Below are positions 42,898 to 54,422 of a DNA stretch of 64,000 nt, piece by piece; position 1 is the first letter of the stretch, and every line of letters begins with the position of its first letter. Both the position numbers and the translations under genes were made by a program. Source of the DNA: Adenophora triphylla var. japonica (taxonomy: Eukaryota > Streptophyta > Magnoliopsida > Asterales > Campanulaceae); NCBI GenBank assembly GCA_022495995.1, contig JAFEMH010002574.1, forward strand, positions 186,001 through 250,000. The letters run 5' to 3'. The notes beneath the pieces are model-generated. The model had not been told where the DNA came from, ran no database searches, and saw only the letters and a list, made by a program, of their open reading frames with translations.

Positions 42898-44725
42898 TTG
42901 GGGAAATGTAGGAGCGACGAGAACTATGAGAAGTATAAAGAAGCTAGAAGAGATGCTAAGAAAGCAGTAAGAGACGCAAGAGCAAAGGTGAATCAAAAAC
43001 TTTATGATAAGTTGGATACAAAAGAAGGGAAAAAGGACATCTATAGAATCGCTCGTATGAGGGATAAGAGGACACGAGATATTGGGACGGTTAAATATGT
43101 GAAAGATGTAGATCAAAGAGTTCTAGTCGAGGATAAAGAGATAAAAGATAGATGGAGTTCGTACTTTGATACCTTGTTCAATGGCGGTCAAGAGCAGGAT
43201 ATTGGAGATTTAAATATCTCTTCGAGTATGGTTAATCGAGATTTTATGCGGAGAATTAAAAAGAGTGAAGTGGAAATGGCAATGAAAAAGATGAGATTGA
43301 AGAAAGCTGTAGGACCGGATGATATACCAATTGAGGTTTGGAGATGTTTCGGGGAGAGGGGAATAGATTGGTTAACAACACTATTTAACAAGATATGGAG
43401 AATTAACACAATGCCATTGGAGTGGCGGAAGAGTACTCTGATCCCTTTGTATAAGAACAAAGGTGATGTCCAATACAATATTGTGCCAACTATCGGGGGA
43501 TCAAACTAATGAGCCATACTATGAAACTTTGGGAAAGAGTGATTGCACAAAGGCTGAAAAAAATTATGGATATTTCGGATAACCAATTTGGGTTTATGCC
43601 GGAAAGATCGACTATAGAGGCAATATATCATATGAGACAAACCATGGAGAAATATTGGGATCAAAAGAAATTTTTGCATATGGTTTTCATTGATTTGGAG
43701 AAGGCGTATGATAAAGTGCCAAGATAGGTACTTTGGTGGGCATTAACAAAGAAGGGTGTTTCAAAGAAATATATTGATATTATCAAGGACATGCATAATG
43801 GAGTTAGTACTTGTGTACAGACTAGAGTTGGAAAGACTGAAGAGTCCCTATAAAGATTGGAGTGCATCAAGGTTCTGCACTTAGCCCCTTTCTTTTTGCT
43901 TTGATAATGGACGAATTGACGAGGTCAGTCCAAGATGATATACCAAGGTGTATGTTGTTCGCAGATGATATTGTGCTGATTGATGAGACAAGAGAGGGTG
44001 TTGAAAGTAAATTGGAGTTGCGGAGACACACTTTGGAATCTCAAGGTTTTCTACAAAGCACAAGCAAGACTTATTATTTGGAGTGTAAGTTTAGCAGAGT
44101 TGGAAGTAGGGAGGCAGGGACGGTCACATTTGATGGAAATATTGTCCAAGCTTCTGAGTTTTTTCGCTATCTTGGATCCATTATCCAAAAGGATGGAGAA
44201 TTAGATGGTGATGTGGCTCATAGGATTAAAGCAGGTTGGTTGAAGTGGAAGAGTGCCACAGGGTTTCTATGTGATCGCGGCATGCCCAATAGATTAAAGG
44301 GAAAATTCTACCGCACGGCAATTAGGCCGGCATTGCTTTACGGCACCGAATGTTGGGCCGTGAAACAGTGTCATGTGCATAAGATGAATGTGGCGGAGAT
44401 ATGTATGCTTCGATGGATGTGCGGTCATACAAGAAAGGATCAATTGGGGAATGAGGTAATCAGAGGTAAAGTAGGAGTTGCGCCCATTGAGGATAAAATG
44501 AGGGAAAATCGTCTGAGGTGGTTTAGATATGTGAGAAGGAGACCGAGTGATGCACCGATTAGGAGGCCGAAACAGTGGAGAAATGATAAAATGGCGAGGG
44601 GTAGGGGAAGACCCAAACAAACTTGGATTAGAGTGATTGAAAATGATATGAGTTTACTTGGAGTGGATGAAAGTATGGTGTTGAAGAGGCCGGAGTTGAG
44701 GGCAAAAATCCATGTGGGGGGCTGA
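42898..44725 (+). pseudogene. LINE reverse transcriptase domain
   Basis: AVGPDDIPIEVWRCFGERG, NQFGFMPERSTIEAIYHMR, FIDLEKAYDKVPR (then TAG at 43725), IGVHQGSALSPFLFALIMDE and the intact active site CMLFADDIVLIDE follow in order, then a C-terminal DKMRENRLRWFRYVRRRPSD segment common in plant RTEs. Frameshifts lie near 43480 and 43850. Confidence 0.9.
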
Positions 44726-44878
44726 TTTTTTTATTTTTTTTTATTTTACTTTATTTTTTTCTATATTTTATTATTATTATTATTTTATTTTTTATTTATT
44801 TTTTTTTCCAACAACCTTTTCACACGATGACATATGAAGATTCATGTTAGCCGACCCCAAATTATTTTGGGACTAAGG

Positions 44879-44880
44879 AT

Positions 44881-44918
<38 letters not shown>
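44879..44918 (+). repeat. (TTG)n tail of the LINE
   Basis: About 13 TTG units form the 3' tail produced during target-primed reverse transcription; plant RTE elements use TTG instead of poly(A). Confidence 0.95.
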
Positions 44919-44930
44919 GATAGTTAAGGG
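44917..44930 (+). repeat. Right target-site duplication of the LINE
   Basis: TTGATAGTTAAGGG; see 41571-41584. The first bases overlap the TTG tail. Confidence 0.85.
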
Positions 44931-45305
44931 CTCGATGTGCAACAATGCTGAAAATAGAAGATTGGTGCCTACTTTGGAAGTTTTGGGACCAAATTTAAAT
45001 TCTGGAAAATTTGGGAGGAATTTGAGATTATAAAGTTCAGGGGAAAAAGTGAAAATATAAAAGTTCAAGGACTAAAGTGAAAGTCTGAAAAGTATAGTGA
45101 CCAAAGTGTGACGGTGCAATTGTTGCGAAACGAATCCAAACCAAGGCAAGATAGGCTGGGCCAAGGCAAAGAAAGTGGCCGGCCAAAGGAAGGAGATGGC
45201 CCCGGCAAAGGCCGGTAAAAGGAAGAACTGGACGAGGAACAAAAAGGCAGTTGGCAAGGGCAGTCGCTGAAGCTGGTTTTGATCAGAACGACTTGGATCA
45301 GTTTG

Positions 45306-45364
45306 CACGACTCGTGATCACGAGTCAGGGAAGAGCATGACTCGTGCTTGAAGGCACGAATCGT
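45306..45364 (+). promoter_or_regulatory. Athila-2 tags, 5' LTR
   Basis: CACGACTCGTG (45306-45316) overlaps GACTCGTGATCACGAGTC (45309-45326), a perfect 18-base palindrome. CATGACTCGTGC (from about 45336) and CACGAATCGTG (about 45354) are decayed copies. The cluster is about 100 bases upstream of the TATA box. Confidence 0.75.
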
Positions 45365-45463
45365 GTCAGCGGATTCAGGAGGATTGGGTCGGATTGCTCA
45401 CGAACTGGGCCTAGTCTGGGCTGGATTGCACTGCTGTTTCACACGCTGGTGACCTAGCTGTTT

Positions 45464-45470
45464 TATAAAT
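45464..45470 (+). promoter_or_regulatory. TATA box, Athila-2 5' LTR
   Basis: TATAAAT in TTTTATAAATGGAGG; the same box is at 59012-59018 in the other LTR. Confidence 0.7.
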
Positions 45471-46286
45471 GGAGGACTTGGTTTTTGAGGGGGGATTTAC
45501 TGTTGCCAGGAAAAAAAGCAAAGAACAATTCCATTATTTTATTTTTATTACGATTCAAAGTCCAGGTTTTATTTATTGTTATTCATATTTGGTGATTTTG
45601 ATCATGAATATGAGTAGCTAATTTCTCTTTTCATGGATTGGATGTAGTAGTTGTCAAATTTCTATGCTAGATTTATTTTAATTCTTCCAAACTTTCTCGT
45701 TCTTATTTGATGAAATATATAACATTCAATTTATTTGGTTTAGATTGTTGCACTATCGTGGACAATTTAAATAAAGATCACTATTTCATTAATTAGGTTT
45801 AATTGTTGACCTAGCGGAATTCAAGAAAACCTAGACTCATGCATTTCTTATTTGCTTAGTGAATTTCTTGAATATTGTTTTGACCTAGCAGAATTTACAA
45901 TACGATAGAAATATTAGGGTTGTAATTCGAATATCAAACGTCCCAACCCTGAGTGAAAGAGTCTTTGAAGGAGATTGTTATTTTTATCATCTAATAAACA
46001 CTAGCATAGAAAGAAGACAACTATGAGATCCAATCCGTGAATTCTTCTAATCTGGTTAAATCCTTGTTATTTGTTTGCTTGTTTTCTTCAGTTTTAGTAA
46101 TTTAGTTTATTGCTTTAGTAGTTTAAATAATCAATCAAAACAAAAACCTTTGGTTACTTTCTGCATTAATTAAATCAACTTGTTGAACACGCGAGTCTCT
46201 GTGGTTCGACCCTTACTTATACTGCTACTTCGGTAACTTGTACTAGCAAGGTTTATTACCCAGTGGAATTTTATTCATCAAGTTTT

Positions 46287-46304
46287 TGGCGCCGTTGCAG
46301 GGGA
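46287..46304 (+). other. Primer binding site of Athila-2
   Basis: TGGCGCCGTTGCAGGGGA lies six bases after the LTR end. It matches the Asp-tRNA complement used by Athila elements at all but one position. Confidence 0.9.
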
Positions 46305-46341
46305 CTTATTGTGATTTTTAACAAGTTCATTTAATCGGTGC

Positions 46342-46410
46342 ATGTTCGGTAGACGTTCCCTGAACTCCTCGGTAGTTCCTGCGAACGATTTTATCGACAG
46401 AGTTGGAAGG
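46342..46410 (+). pseudogene. Athila-2 gag, first 23 codons
   Basis: The ATG at 46342 reads MFGRRSLNSSVVPANDFIDR then VGR up to the Copia-C insertion. Reading continues in frame at 54423 with GILPVRESDTESETF. The gag start is therefore split by 8 kb of foreign DNA. Confidence 0.85.
46406..46410 (+). repeat. Left target-site duplication GAAGG of Copia-C
   Basis: GAAGG is repeated exactly at 54418-54422. Collapsing the two copies restores the Athila-2 gag frame. Confidence 0.9.
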
Positions 46411-47255
46411 TGGTGGTGTAATGCCCTAGGATTTAGTTATGTTTAACTTAAAAGCGTTATGTATCGTCTTTATCGTTTAAGTTTATTATTTGATTATTAT
46501 ATATTTTGCATTTTTATTATAATAATCTCCGTCCCTAATTATTAAGAGAATAATTAGTATAATTGTCAATGGATAATCATATGATGATTATATGCATGGA
46601 GATGCACATTGAAATTATGGGTACTTGTTAGTGAACAAATGACTGGACTTGACCCGTATGAGATTTATGTCATGGTCAAATGTCATAATTAAATCTCATA
46701 TGGTCACTTCATTTAGTCCCTAGACCTGAGATTATCATGACCTTACATATGATGAAAGTCATGTTTGATTTTAGTCAAACGATATCTTAACACGATATTT
46801 ATAAATGCTATCTTTGACATGATCGGATTCATGATGGGAAGGATGATAAGTCAAGTAGGAATTTGTCCCTCGGAAGAGAGATGTTTTGCTTGGGCCCCTC
46901 GATGAGTGATAATGATGAAATTGTGTGGCCACACCCCAATATGATTGGACTATCATTATACTCAAGATCGAGAAAGCATTGAACAAAATACAAGTTGACG
47001 TGGACCATGACTTGTGTTCAATATAACATCGTGAGACAAAGGGAGAAATGGAAGTGTACCATTGGAAACGTGAACTCTTACGTTATATTATTTGGGTAGA
47101 CATAATGGCTTGCTAGAGTCCGCTAATGTCTTATGAGGGTCGATGTGATCGAACTCATTGCCAACATAATATAATCCTATTGGGTCACACACAACTAGAA
47201 TGAATTGGTTAAATCAAAGGAAGAATGATTGAGAATTCCTGATATGACCTTCCTG

Positions 47256-47300
47256 GTCATGCGACACAACATGCCCATGGGCTGCTTGTGGTCGTGCGAC
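47256..47300 (+). promoter_or_regulatory. Copia-C tag pair, 5' LTR
   Basis: GTCATGCGAC (47256-47265) and GTCGTGCGAC (47291-47300), both followed by ACA, flank the palindrome GCCCATGGGC. The pair is about 75 bases upstream of the TATA box. Confidence 0.7.
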
Positions 47301-47372
47301 ACATTAAGGCATAAGGCGTATACAGAGCAGTTTCCTAATTGAATTAGGAAACTAATATCTATACTAATGTAG

Positions 47373-47380
47373 TATAAATA
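47373..47380 (+). promoter_or_regulatory. TATA box, Copia-C 5' LTR
   Basis: TATAAATA in GTAGTATAAATATTAAG; the sister copy is at 53888-53895. Confidence 0.7.
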
Positions 47381-47779
47381 TTAAGTCTGTAAACCCTAGC
47401 AGCTAGCTGAAATTTTCCAAGGAAAAAATCACACTAAAAGGTTTCTCAAATTTCTTTCAAGAGTTTAAGGATCTAGCAATCCTCAAGAACCGTTCTTGGT
47501 TCATTCTTACGTGTGGATACAACAATAGAGGGTCTTCGCTCGTTTGACGATCAAGGCCTAGAGTTCCAATCCGAAGATTGAAAGGTTTTTGAAGATCGAA
47601 GATTGTGATTCAAAATCACACCAATAAATTGTTCGATAGCTCAAGATCGGAAAGCAATTAAGGTTGGTAAATTCTATCTCATAGGAATTCAATTTAATCG
47701 TATAGAACAGATCTTAGGGCTTGGGTTTTGTGTTATTTAGATGCTAATTCCCTGCGCATGGACCCATAAAACCCAACAG

Positions 47780-47791
47780 TGGTATTAGAGC
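47780..47791 (+). other. Primer binding site of Copia-C
   Basis: TGGTATTAGAGC differs by one base from the initiator-Met tRNA complement and lies one base after the LTR. Confidence 0.85.
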
Positions 47792-49329
47792 CCCGTTCGT
47801 ATGGTTAAGTTTGAATTGACATGCTAGAAATAAGATATAAATCGTTTATATGCTTAATGCATGTTTTGTATGCGGTAGAATCTTATTGTTTGTATGCGGT
47901 AGAATCTTATTGTTTATATGAAACAATGTGAAAATCGTCTTCCGATTATGCTGAATTAAATCTGTAAAAGGGTTGTTTTATTGATTTAATTGCTTTATGA
48001 GTAGAATTGATTGAAACTGGATGTCTGCATCTGGCAACTTGTGTCACGCGACACAGTTGGTTTGTGTCACGCGACAGAGTTGGCCATGGGTTGTCTGGTG
48101 GCTTCTCTAGGTCGCCCGACATATCGAGCCTCTGAAGGTCTATGTCACGCGACATAGTTGATCTGTGTCACGCGACACTCCAAGCCCAATCTAGGCAAAA
48201 TCAGTTTGGTTCATAATCCTGGTAATCTGTGAATATGTCTGCAATCTGATATGTTTATATGTTAATCTGGATGCTATAAATTTATGGAAATTAAGTTTAT
48301 AGGGCTATGCTAGATTAATTTATTGTTTATGCATGCTTAATTAATTTAAATGTGTTTTTATTAATTGTTGCGATGCATGAATTATATGTTCTTAAAGTGT
48401 TAAGAATTTTATTAGATGTTTAGTTGAAACATTAATTCATAATTTCCTAAAAGTTTAGTTGAAACATTAAATTTTGGTTTTCTGATTGTTTATGAGAAAT
48501 AAGTCAGTTTACGCAAAATTTGGAGGAATCTGATTGTTTATGAGAAACAAATCAGTTTATGAGTCTGATTGTTTATGAGAAACAAGTCAGTATACAAAGT
48601 ATTGATTATGTTGCATTCAAATTGGTATTGTAATTGTGCATGACTAGGAGAGTTCTGTCGAAGGAAGATTTGGTACTTAAGCAGTCCTTGTGGCTCACCT
48701 ATTTCCTTGCGAACTTACCTGGCTTACATTATGATTATCTTTGTTGATATGCTGATAATCTGCTTTAAAGAACCTTCATTTAACTTTTAAGTTCTTTATG
48801 TCAATCCATGATTAAAACACTTGAGACCACTCGGATAGTTTTGGGTGGGCTTGCCATAGCAAGGTACTTTGATTCTATTCCGTTTGCGAGCAAGATGAGA
48901 AAATGGTGGTTCCTATACGTTTAAAGTGGATGAACTTAATTGGGTTATCAAAATGGTTTTGAACCCAAGGCATAAGATGAGATTAAAATATGCTAAGACA
49001 TATGATGTCTTAAATAAATCTCATAATAGATCTAAGAGTCATATACGATATGATTGATGTTTTCTACCTAATTAATTTAATCTTGAGCGGTGCACCATAG
49101 CGTACTTGAGATTAAATTAAAGTTGGATCTTAGCCCATTAAATGCATATTATGCTTATTTGCATTAGAAGGTGTATGATTTAGTAGGAGTATTTGTAATA
49201 TACATTATTTGCTCTTAAATGATAAATGTGTTGGTATTGATATGTGTTCATATAATTTGTATATTTTGTTGTAGAAGTAGCATTACATAATGATAATTGT
49301 GATTCGTCCTTATGAAGGACAAAGTTCGA
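47792..49329 (+). other. Copia-C leader, no gene, with a tag cluster
   Basis: This long stretch before gag has no credible ORF. Its notable content is the tag cluster at 48042-48177 and repeated TGATTGTTTATGAGAAA segments near 48480-48590. Confidence 0.5.
48042..48177 (+). promoter_or_regulatory. Cluster of TGTCACGCGACA tags in the Copia-C leader
   Basis: Exact TGTCACGCGACA occurs at 48042-48053, 48065-48076, 48143-48154 and 48166-48177, with a related GTCGCCCGAC at 48111-48120. This is the same 12-mer as in the Tat-A LTR, although the two elements belong to different superfamilies. Confidence 0.8.
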
Positions 49330-50388
49330 AAGGAACGATACAAATAATTCTGATTGGATCAGAAGCCTAAAGAATGGTTCTTAGGTAAATGTGTACGTTC
49401 TTGACGAATCCGTTCCTGCTGAACCCACTGCAAATGTTGCAAAGGGAAAATAAGGAGCAACTTTAGAAACATGTTGATGATTCTAATAGCATTGCTTGCC
49501 TTATGCTTGCCACCATGTTTAAAGGCTCTTATGAAGAACCTTAAACACATGGAAGTTACTTTTGTTCTAGCACAACACAAAAGGAAATGTTCCAAATGCT
49601 AACTAGGCAAAAGATGTATGTTGTGGTGAAGGCTCTAAAAGCATGAGATGCAAAAGGGAGCGATCCGCAAGTGTGTTAATGGTTAACACAAGAAAGGGGT
49701 TCAAAAGGGAAGGAAAAGTAGGTAAAGCAAAGGTTGCTAAACCTAGGACAAAAGTTGTCAAAGCCGAAGAGGCTAAACCCAAAGTGTCTCAAAAGGATGC
49801 AATTTGCTATCATTGCAATAAGATTGTCATTGGAAGCAAGGCTGCAAGGCTTATTAGGAAGGCCTAAAAGGTGAAGAAGGGCAATATGATTGCTACTACT
49901 TCTAATATCTATATGATAGATATTTTCTTTTCGACTTCTTGTTCTTGGGTATATGATACCGGATATGAATCCCACATTTGTTTAAATGTGCAAGGAATAA
50001 AGAATAGAAAGCTACTCAAAGAAGGTGAATTAAACCTATGCGTGGGAATGGAGCAATAGTTGCTACATTGACCATAGGGACTTATGAAGTCAATTTACCT
50101 AGTGAATTAGATTTGGGTAGGACCATTATTTTTGTTTCTTATATGGACGATGAAGAATATAATTTTCTTAATGAGAATAAGAAGTTTTATATTTATTTAA
50201 TGATATGCCTTATTGTATTGCATATATCATTGAATGGTCTTCATATTCTAGATGATGAGAAACAAAATAATATTGAAGATATCTGTAATATGAATGTGAA
50301 ATCTGAACCGAACAATATGAACAGCGCGTTCATATGGCATTGCAGGCTTGGTCAAATAAATAAGAAACATATATCTAAACTCCATTAA
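49330..50388 (+). pseudogene. Copia-C gag and protease remnants
   Basis: The zinc knuckle starts CYHCNK (about 49805). The protease region reads SWVYDTGYESHIC, where D-[ST]-G-[AC]-S-x-H is expected. The pre-integrase motif FIWHCRLGQINKKHISKLH is at 50330-50387. Short frames, stops and a very short gag show heavy decay. Confidence 0.7.
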
Positions 50389-51360
50389 CATGGACTTTTA
50401 GACTCATATGACCATGAATCATTTGAGGAATGTGGATCTTATTTATTGGGATTATTGACCAAACCACCCTACACTAAGAGTAGTGGGAGGGCTAGTGACT
50501 TATTGGTCATTATACATGAGATGTATGTGGACCATTAAGTAGCATTGCTAGGGGAAGACTTCGGTATTTCATCACATTTCACTAAAGACTTATCTAGATA
50601 TGACTATGTCTATCTGATGAAGTCCAAAGGTGATTCGTTTGAGATGTTTCGAACATTTCAAGATGAAATACAAAATAACTTGGTAAAACTATTAATTACT
50701 TCAATTGGATCGAGGTAGTGAACATTTGAGCCAAGAGTTTGACAATCATCTCAAAACTGTGAAATTGTTTCAAGAGTTGACTCCACACGGAACACCACTA
50801 TGAATGGTGTGTCTGAAAGGAGGTATTGAAGCTTGTTAGACATGGTTCGTTCGATGATGTGTTAATTAGACTTTCCTATTTACTATTTCCTTTTGAGGAT
50901 ATGCATTAGAAATAATGCGGTTACACTGAATTGAGTCCTTACTAAATCGGTTCCTAATGCCCCACATAAAATGTGGCATGGAAGAAAACTTAGTTTGTCT
51001 TTCATGAAGATTTGGGGTTGCGAATCTTATGAAAAGAGACTTGTCTCTGATAAGTTAGCACCAAATCTGACAAAGGTTAATTTCGGAAATTAATCTTACA
51101 ACCACAAAGAGAACAAAATGTTTGTTGCTCTATACGATTTGTTTCCTGAGAAATAGTTTCTCAATAAAGAATCTAGTGGGAGTAAAATTAATCTTGAAGA
51201 AGTTCAAGAATCCGAAAATAATATGGAACCAAGAGTAGAGACGGAACCAAGTTCACAAGGAATTGTGGAACCGGTTCAAGATGCACAAGTCCATCATAGA
51301 TTGGATTGGTTACGATCCGAACTCAAGAAATATTGATTTCTTGTATCGAAAAGTAATGAA
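50389..51360 (+). pseudogene. Copia-C integrase remnant
   Basis: Across several frames I can read LLTKPPYTKSSGRASDLL, DYVYLMKSKGDSFEMF, MNGVSERR and LLDMVRSMM, the integrase core order of Copia elements, then a PNAPHKMWHGRKLSL segment. No frame is longer than about 50 codons. Confidence 0.6.
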
Positions 51361-52900
51361 GTGGAAGTCATTGAGAATGACAATCCTACTTCCGATCTAG
51401 AAGCGATGTCCACTCCTAATTTGGATAAATGGTTAGGAACCATGGAGCCCGAATTGCAATCCATGTTTGATGATCAAGTTTGGAACTTGATTGGGCTACC
51501 TGAAGGTGTAAAAACTAAAGGGATGCAAGAAGGTCTTCAAGACTGACATGGATGGGAAGGTGTATACTTTCATGACTAAGGATTGTAGCAAAGGGATTTA
51601 GGCGAATTCATAGTGTTGAATATGCTGAAACCTTTTCGCCAGTTGCAATGCCAAAGTCTATTAGAGTTTCAATTGCCATTTTCGCATATTGTGACTATGT
51701 GATATGACAAATGGATGTCAAACGATTTTCTTAAGGATATGTATAGTACACAACCCGAGAGTTTTGTTGATCCAAGAAAATCTAATAAAGTATGCATGTT
51801 GCAAAGATCCATAGCTTCAAGGAATTGGAATCTTCACTTTGATGAATCAGTCAAAAGTTTGACTTCATCAAGTACGAAGATGAACCTTGTGTATACATGA
51901 AATTCAGTGGGAGTGTAGTATTATTTCTATCGTTTTATTACAATGATATCTTACTCATTAGAAAAACAAGTTCCGACACTTAAGACTGTCAAGTCTTGGT
52001 CAAGGAAAGGTTTCTCAATGAAAGATATGGGTAAAGCCGCTTACATCCTTGGCATCAAGATCTATAGAGATAGATCTAGAAGGATAAATTGGTTTGAGTC
52101 AAAGTATTCACATTGACAAGGTTCTTAGAAGAGTCTAAGAAGAGTAGCTTGTCAATGGATCATGGTGTTTCTCTTAGCAATACTCATTGTCTTATGACAA
52201 CTGATGAGCAAAAGAGGAATGAATGAAGTTCTATATGCTTCGGCATTTGGATCTGTCATGTATGTCATGACTTATGCTAGACCCGACGTCTCATATGCTT
52301 TGAGCATGATGAGTCGATACCAATCTGATCCTGATGTAAACCATTGGATGGCAGTCAAGATGATCTTTAAGTACTCGAGAAGAACTAAGGATACGTTCTT
52401 GGTATTTGAAAGGTTGGAAGTTAATCTTGTTGTAAATGTTACATAGATGCTAGCTTCCAAACTGACAAAGTTAATTTAAAATCGCAATTAGAATTTGTGT
52501 TTATGCTTATTAAAGGTGCAATTTTGTTGGAAGAGTTCCAAGTACAAAATCGTAGCCGATTCTACTACTAAGGCCAAACTTTAGCAACATATGATGTAGC
52601 TAAAAGAGGCAGTTTGGATCAAAAGTTCATTTTAGTGATTTTGGAAATGCTCCAAGTATTACTAATCATTAGAACTTTGTTGTGGCAATTGTGGTGCCAT
52701 TTGTGCAAACAATGGAACCAAGATCACAACAGCGATCCAAACACATACTTAGACGTTTTTCGAGGAATTCATAAAGAATGAGAAGACGTTAAAATATGCA
52801 AAGTATCAATCGATGATGAAATTAGGGATTCACTTACAAAGACCCTAGCACAGGCAAAAGCATGATGGTCATGTTAGATCCATGAGTATTCGATACATAA
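51361..52900 (+). pseudogene. Copia-C RT and RNase H remnants
   Basis: KWLGTMEPELQSMFDDQVWN starts the RT. Later SVMYVMTYARPDVSYALSMM and SRYQSDPDVNHWMAVKMIFK mark the RT-RNase H boundary, and IVADSTTKAKL the RNase H end. The Y-V-D-D region is not readable as a frame. Several frameshifts are present. Confidence 0.7.
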
Positions 52901-52913
52901 ATGGAGCCTAGTG

Positions 52914-52925
52914 CAAGTGGGAGAC
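52914..52925 (+). other. Polypurine tract of Copia-C
   Basis: AAGTGGGAGAC lies directly before the 3' LTR start TGTTGG. Confidence 0.7.
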
Positions 52926-53770
52926 TGTTGGTGTAATGCCCTAGGCTTTAGTTTTGTTTAACTTAAAACTGTTATGTATCGTCTTTATCGTTTAAGTTTA
53001 TTATTTGATTATTATATATTTTGCATATTTATTATAATAATCTTCGTCCCTAATTATTAAGAGAATAATTAGCATAATTGTCAATGGATAATCATATGAT
53101 GATTATATGCATGGAGATGCACATTGAAATTATGGGTACTTGTTACTGAACAAGTGACTGGACTTGGCCCGTATGAGATTTATGTCATGGTCAAATGTCA
53201 AAATTAAATCTCATATGGTCACTTCATTTAGTCCCTAGACCTGAGATTATCATGACCTTACATATGATGAAAGTCATGTTTGATTTTAGTCAAATGATAT
53301 CTTAACACGATATTTATAAAGTCTATCTTTGGCATGATCAGATTCATGATGGGAAGGATGATAAGTCAAGAAGGAATTTGTCCCTCGGAAGAGAGATGTT
53401 TTGCTTGGGCCCCTCTATGAGTGATAATGATGAAAGTGTGTGGCCACACCTCAATATGATTGGACTATCATTATACTCAAGATCGAGAAAGCATTGAACA
53501 AAATACAAGTTAACGTGGACCATGACTTGTGTTCAATATAACATCGTGAGACAAAGGGAGAAATGGAAGTGTACCATTGGAAACGTGAACTCTTACGTTA
53601 TATTATTTGGGTAGACATAATGGCTTGCTAGAGTCCGCTAATGTCTTATGAGGGTCGATGTGATCGAACTCATTGCCAACATAATATAATCCTATTGGGT
53701 CACACACAACTAGAATGAATTGGTTAAACCAAAGGAAGAATGATTGAGAATTCCTGATATGACCTTCCTG

Positions 53771-53815
53771 GTCGTGCGACACAACATGCCCATGGACTGC
53801 TTATGGTCGTGCGAC
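53771..53815 (+). promoter_or_regulatory. Copia-C tag pair, 3' LTR
   Basis: Two GTCGTGCGAC copies 35 bases apart, the same arrangement as in the 5' LTR, where one copy has decayed to GTCATGCGAC. Confidence 0.7.
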
Positions 53816-54126
53816 ACATTAAGGCATAAGGCGTATACAGAGCAGCTTCCTAATTGGATTAGGAAACTAATATCTATACTAATGTAGTATAAATATTAAG
53901 TCTGTAAACCCTAGCAGCTAGCCTAAATTTTCCAAGGGAAAAATCACACTAAAAGGTTTCTCAAATTTCTTCCAAGAGTTTAAGGATCTAGCAATCCTCA
54001 AGAACCGTTCTTGGTTCATTCTTACGTGTGGATACAACAATAGAGGGTCTTCGCTCGTTTGATGATCAAGGCCAAGAGTTCCAATCCGAAGATTGAAAGG
54101 TTTTTGAAGATCGAAGATTGTGATTC

Positions 54127-54372
54127 AAAATCACACCAATAAATTGTTCGATAGCTCAAGACCGGAAAGCAATTAAGGTTGGTAAATTCTATCTCATAGG
54201 AATTCAATTTAATCGTATAGAACGGATCTTAGGGCTTGGGTTTTGTGTTAAAATCACACCAATAAATTGTTCGATAGCTCAAGACCGGAAAGCAATTAAG
54301 GTTGGTAAATTCTATCTCATAGGAATTCAATTTAATCGTATAGAACGGATCTTAGGGCTTGGGTTTTGTGTT
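54127..54372. repeat. 123-bp tandem duplication in the Copia-C 3' LTR
   Basis: AAAATCACACCAATAAATTG begins at 54127 and again at 54250. The 5' LTR has one copy, which explains the length difference. Confidence 0.9.
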
Positions 54373-54417
54373 ATTTAGATGCTAATTCCGCTGCGCATGG
54401 ACCCATAAAACCCAACA

Positions 54418-54422
54418 GAAGG
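54418..54422 (+). repeat. Right target-site duplication GAAGG of Copia-C
   Basis: It is an exact copy of 46406-46410. Confidence 0.9.

Larger units (their letters stand above)
41585..44916 (+). mobile_element. Full-length RTE-type LINE (3.3 kb)
   Basis: It starts TAAAGGGTGAGGGTTGCGG and ends in a (TTG)n tail after CCGACCCCAAATTATTTTGG and GACTAAGGAT, the typical 3' end of plant RTE LINEs. It encodes an endonuclease followed by RT in one ORF and is flanked by a 14-base duplication. Several stops and two frameshifts make it inactive. Confidence 0.9.
41482..46280 (+). repeat. 5' LTR of Athila-2, split by a LINE
   Basis: The parts 41482-41584 and 44931-46280 together match the 3' LTR (58363-59833). 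Without the LINE and one duplication it is 1453 bp. It carries tags at 45306-45364 and a TATA box at 45464-45470. Confidence 0.9.
46411..47778 (+). repeat. 5' LTR of Copia-C (1368 bp)
   Basis: It ends CCCAACA just before the primer site. It carries two tags (47256-47265, 47291-47300) and a TATA box (47373-47380). Confidence 0.85.
46411..54417 (+). mobile_element. Complete but decayed Ty1/Copia element (Copia-C, 8.0 kb)
   Basis: Two LTRs end in CCCAACA, the right one starts TGTTGGTGTAATGCC, and the left start is mutated to TGGTGG. There is a perfect GAAGG duplication, an initiator-Met-type primer site and a purine tract before the 3' LTR. Between them are remnants of gag, protease, integrase, RT and RNase H in Copia order. 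Decay of the coding region is heavy while the LTRs remain very similar, which may mean a helper-dependent copy. Confidence 0.85.
52926..54417 (+). repeat. 3' LTR of Copia-C (1492 bp)
   Basis: It is nearly identical to the 5' LTR apart from a 123-bp tandem duplication. Tags are at 53771-53780 and 53806-53815 (both GTCGTGCGAC) and a TATA box at 53888-53895. Confidence 0.85.

Noticed and set aside
49643..49867. Independent small basic protein gene
   Set aside because: It is the zinc-knuckle part of the decayed Copia-C gag (CYHCNK motif), not a separate gene.
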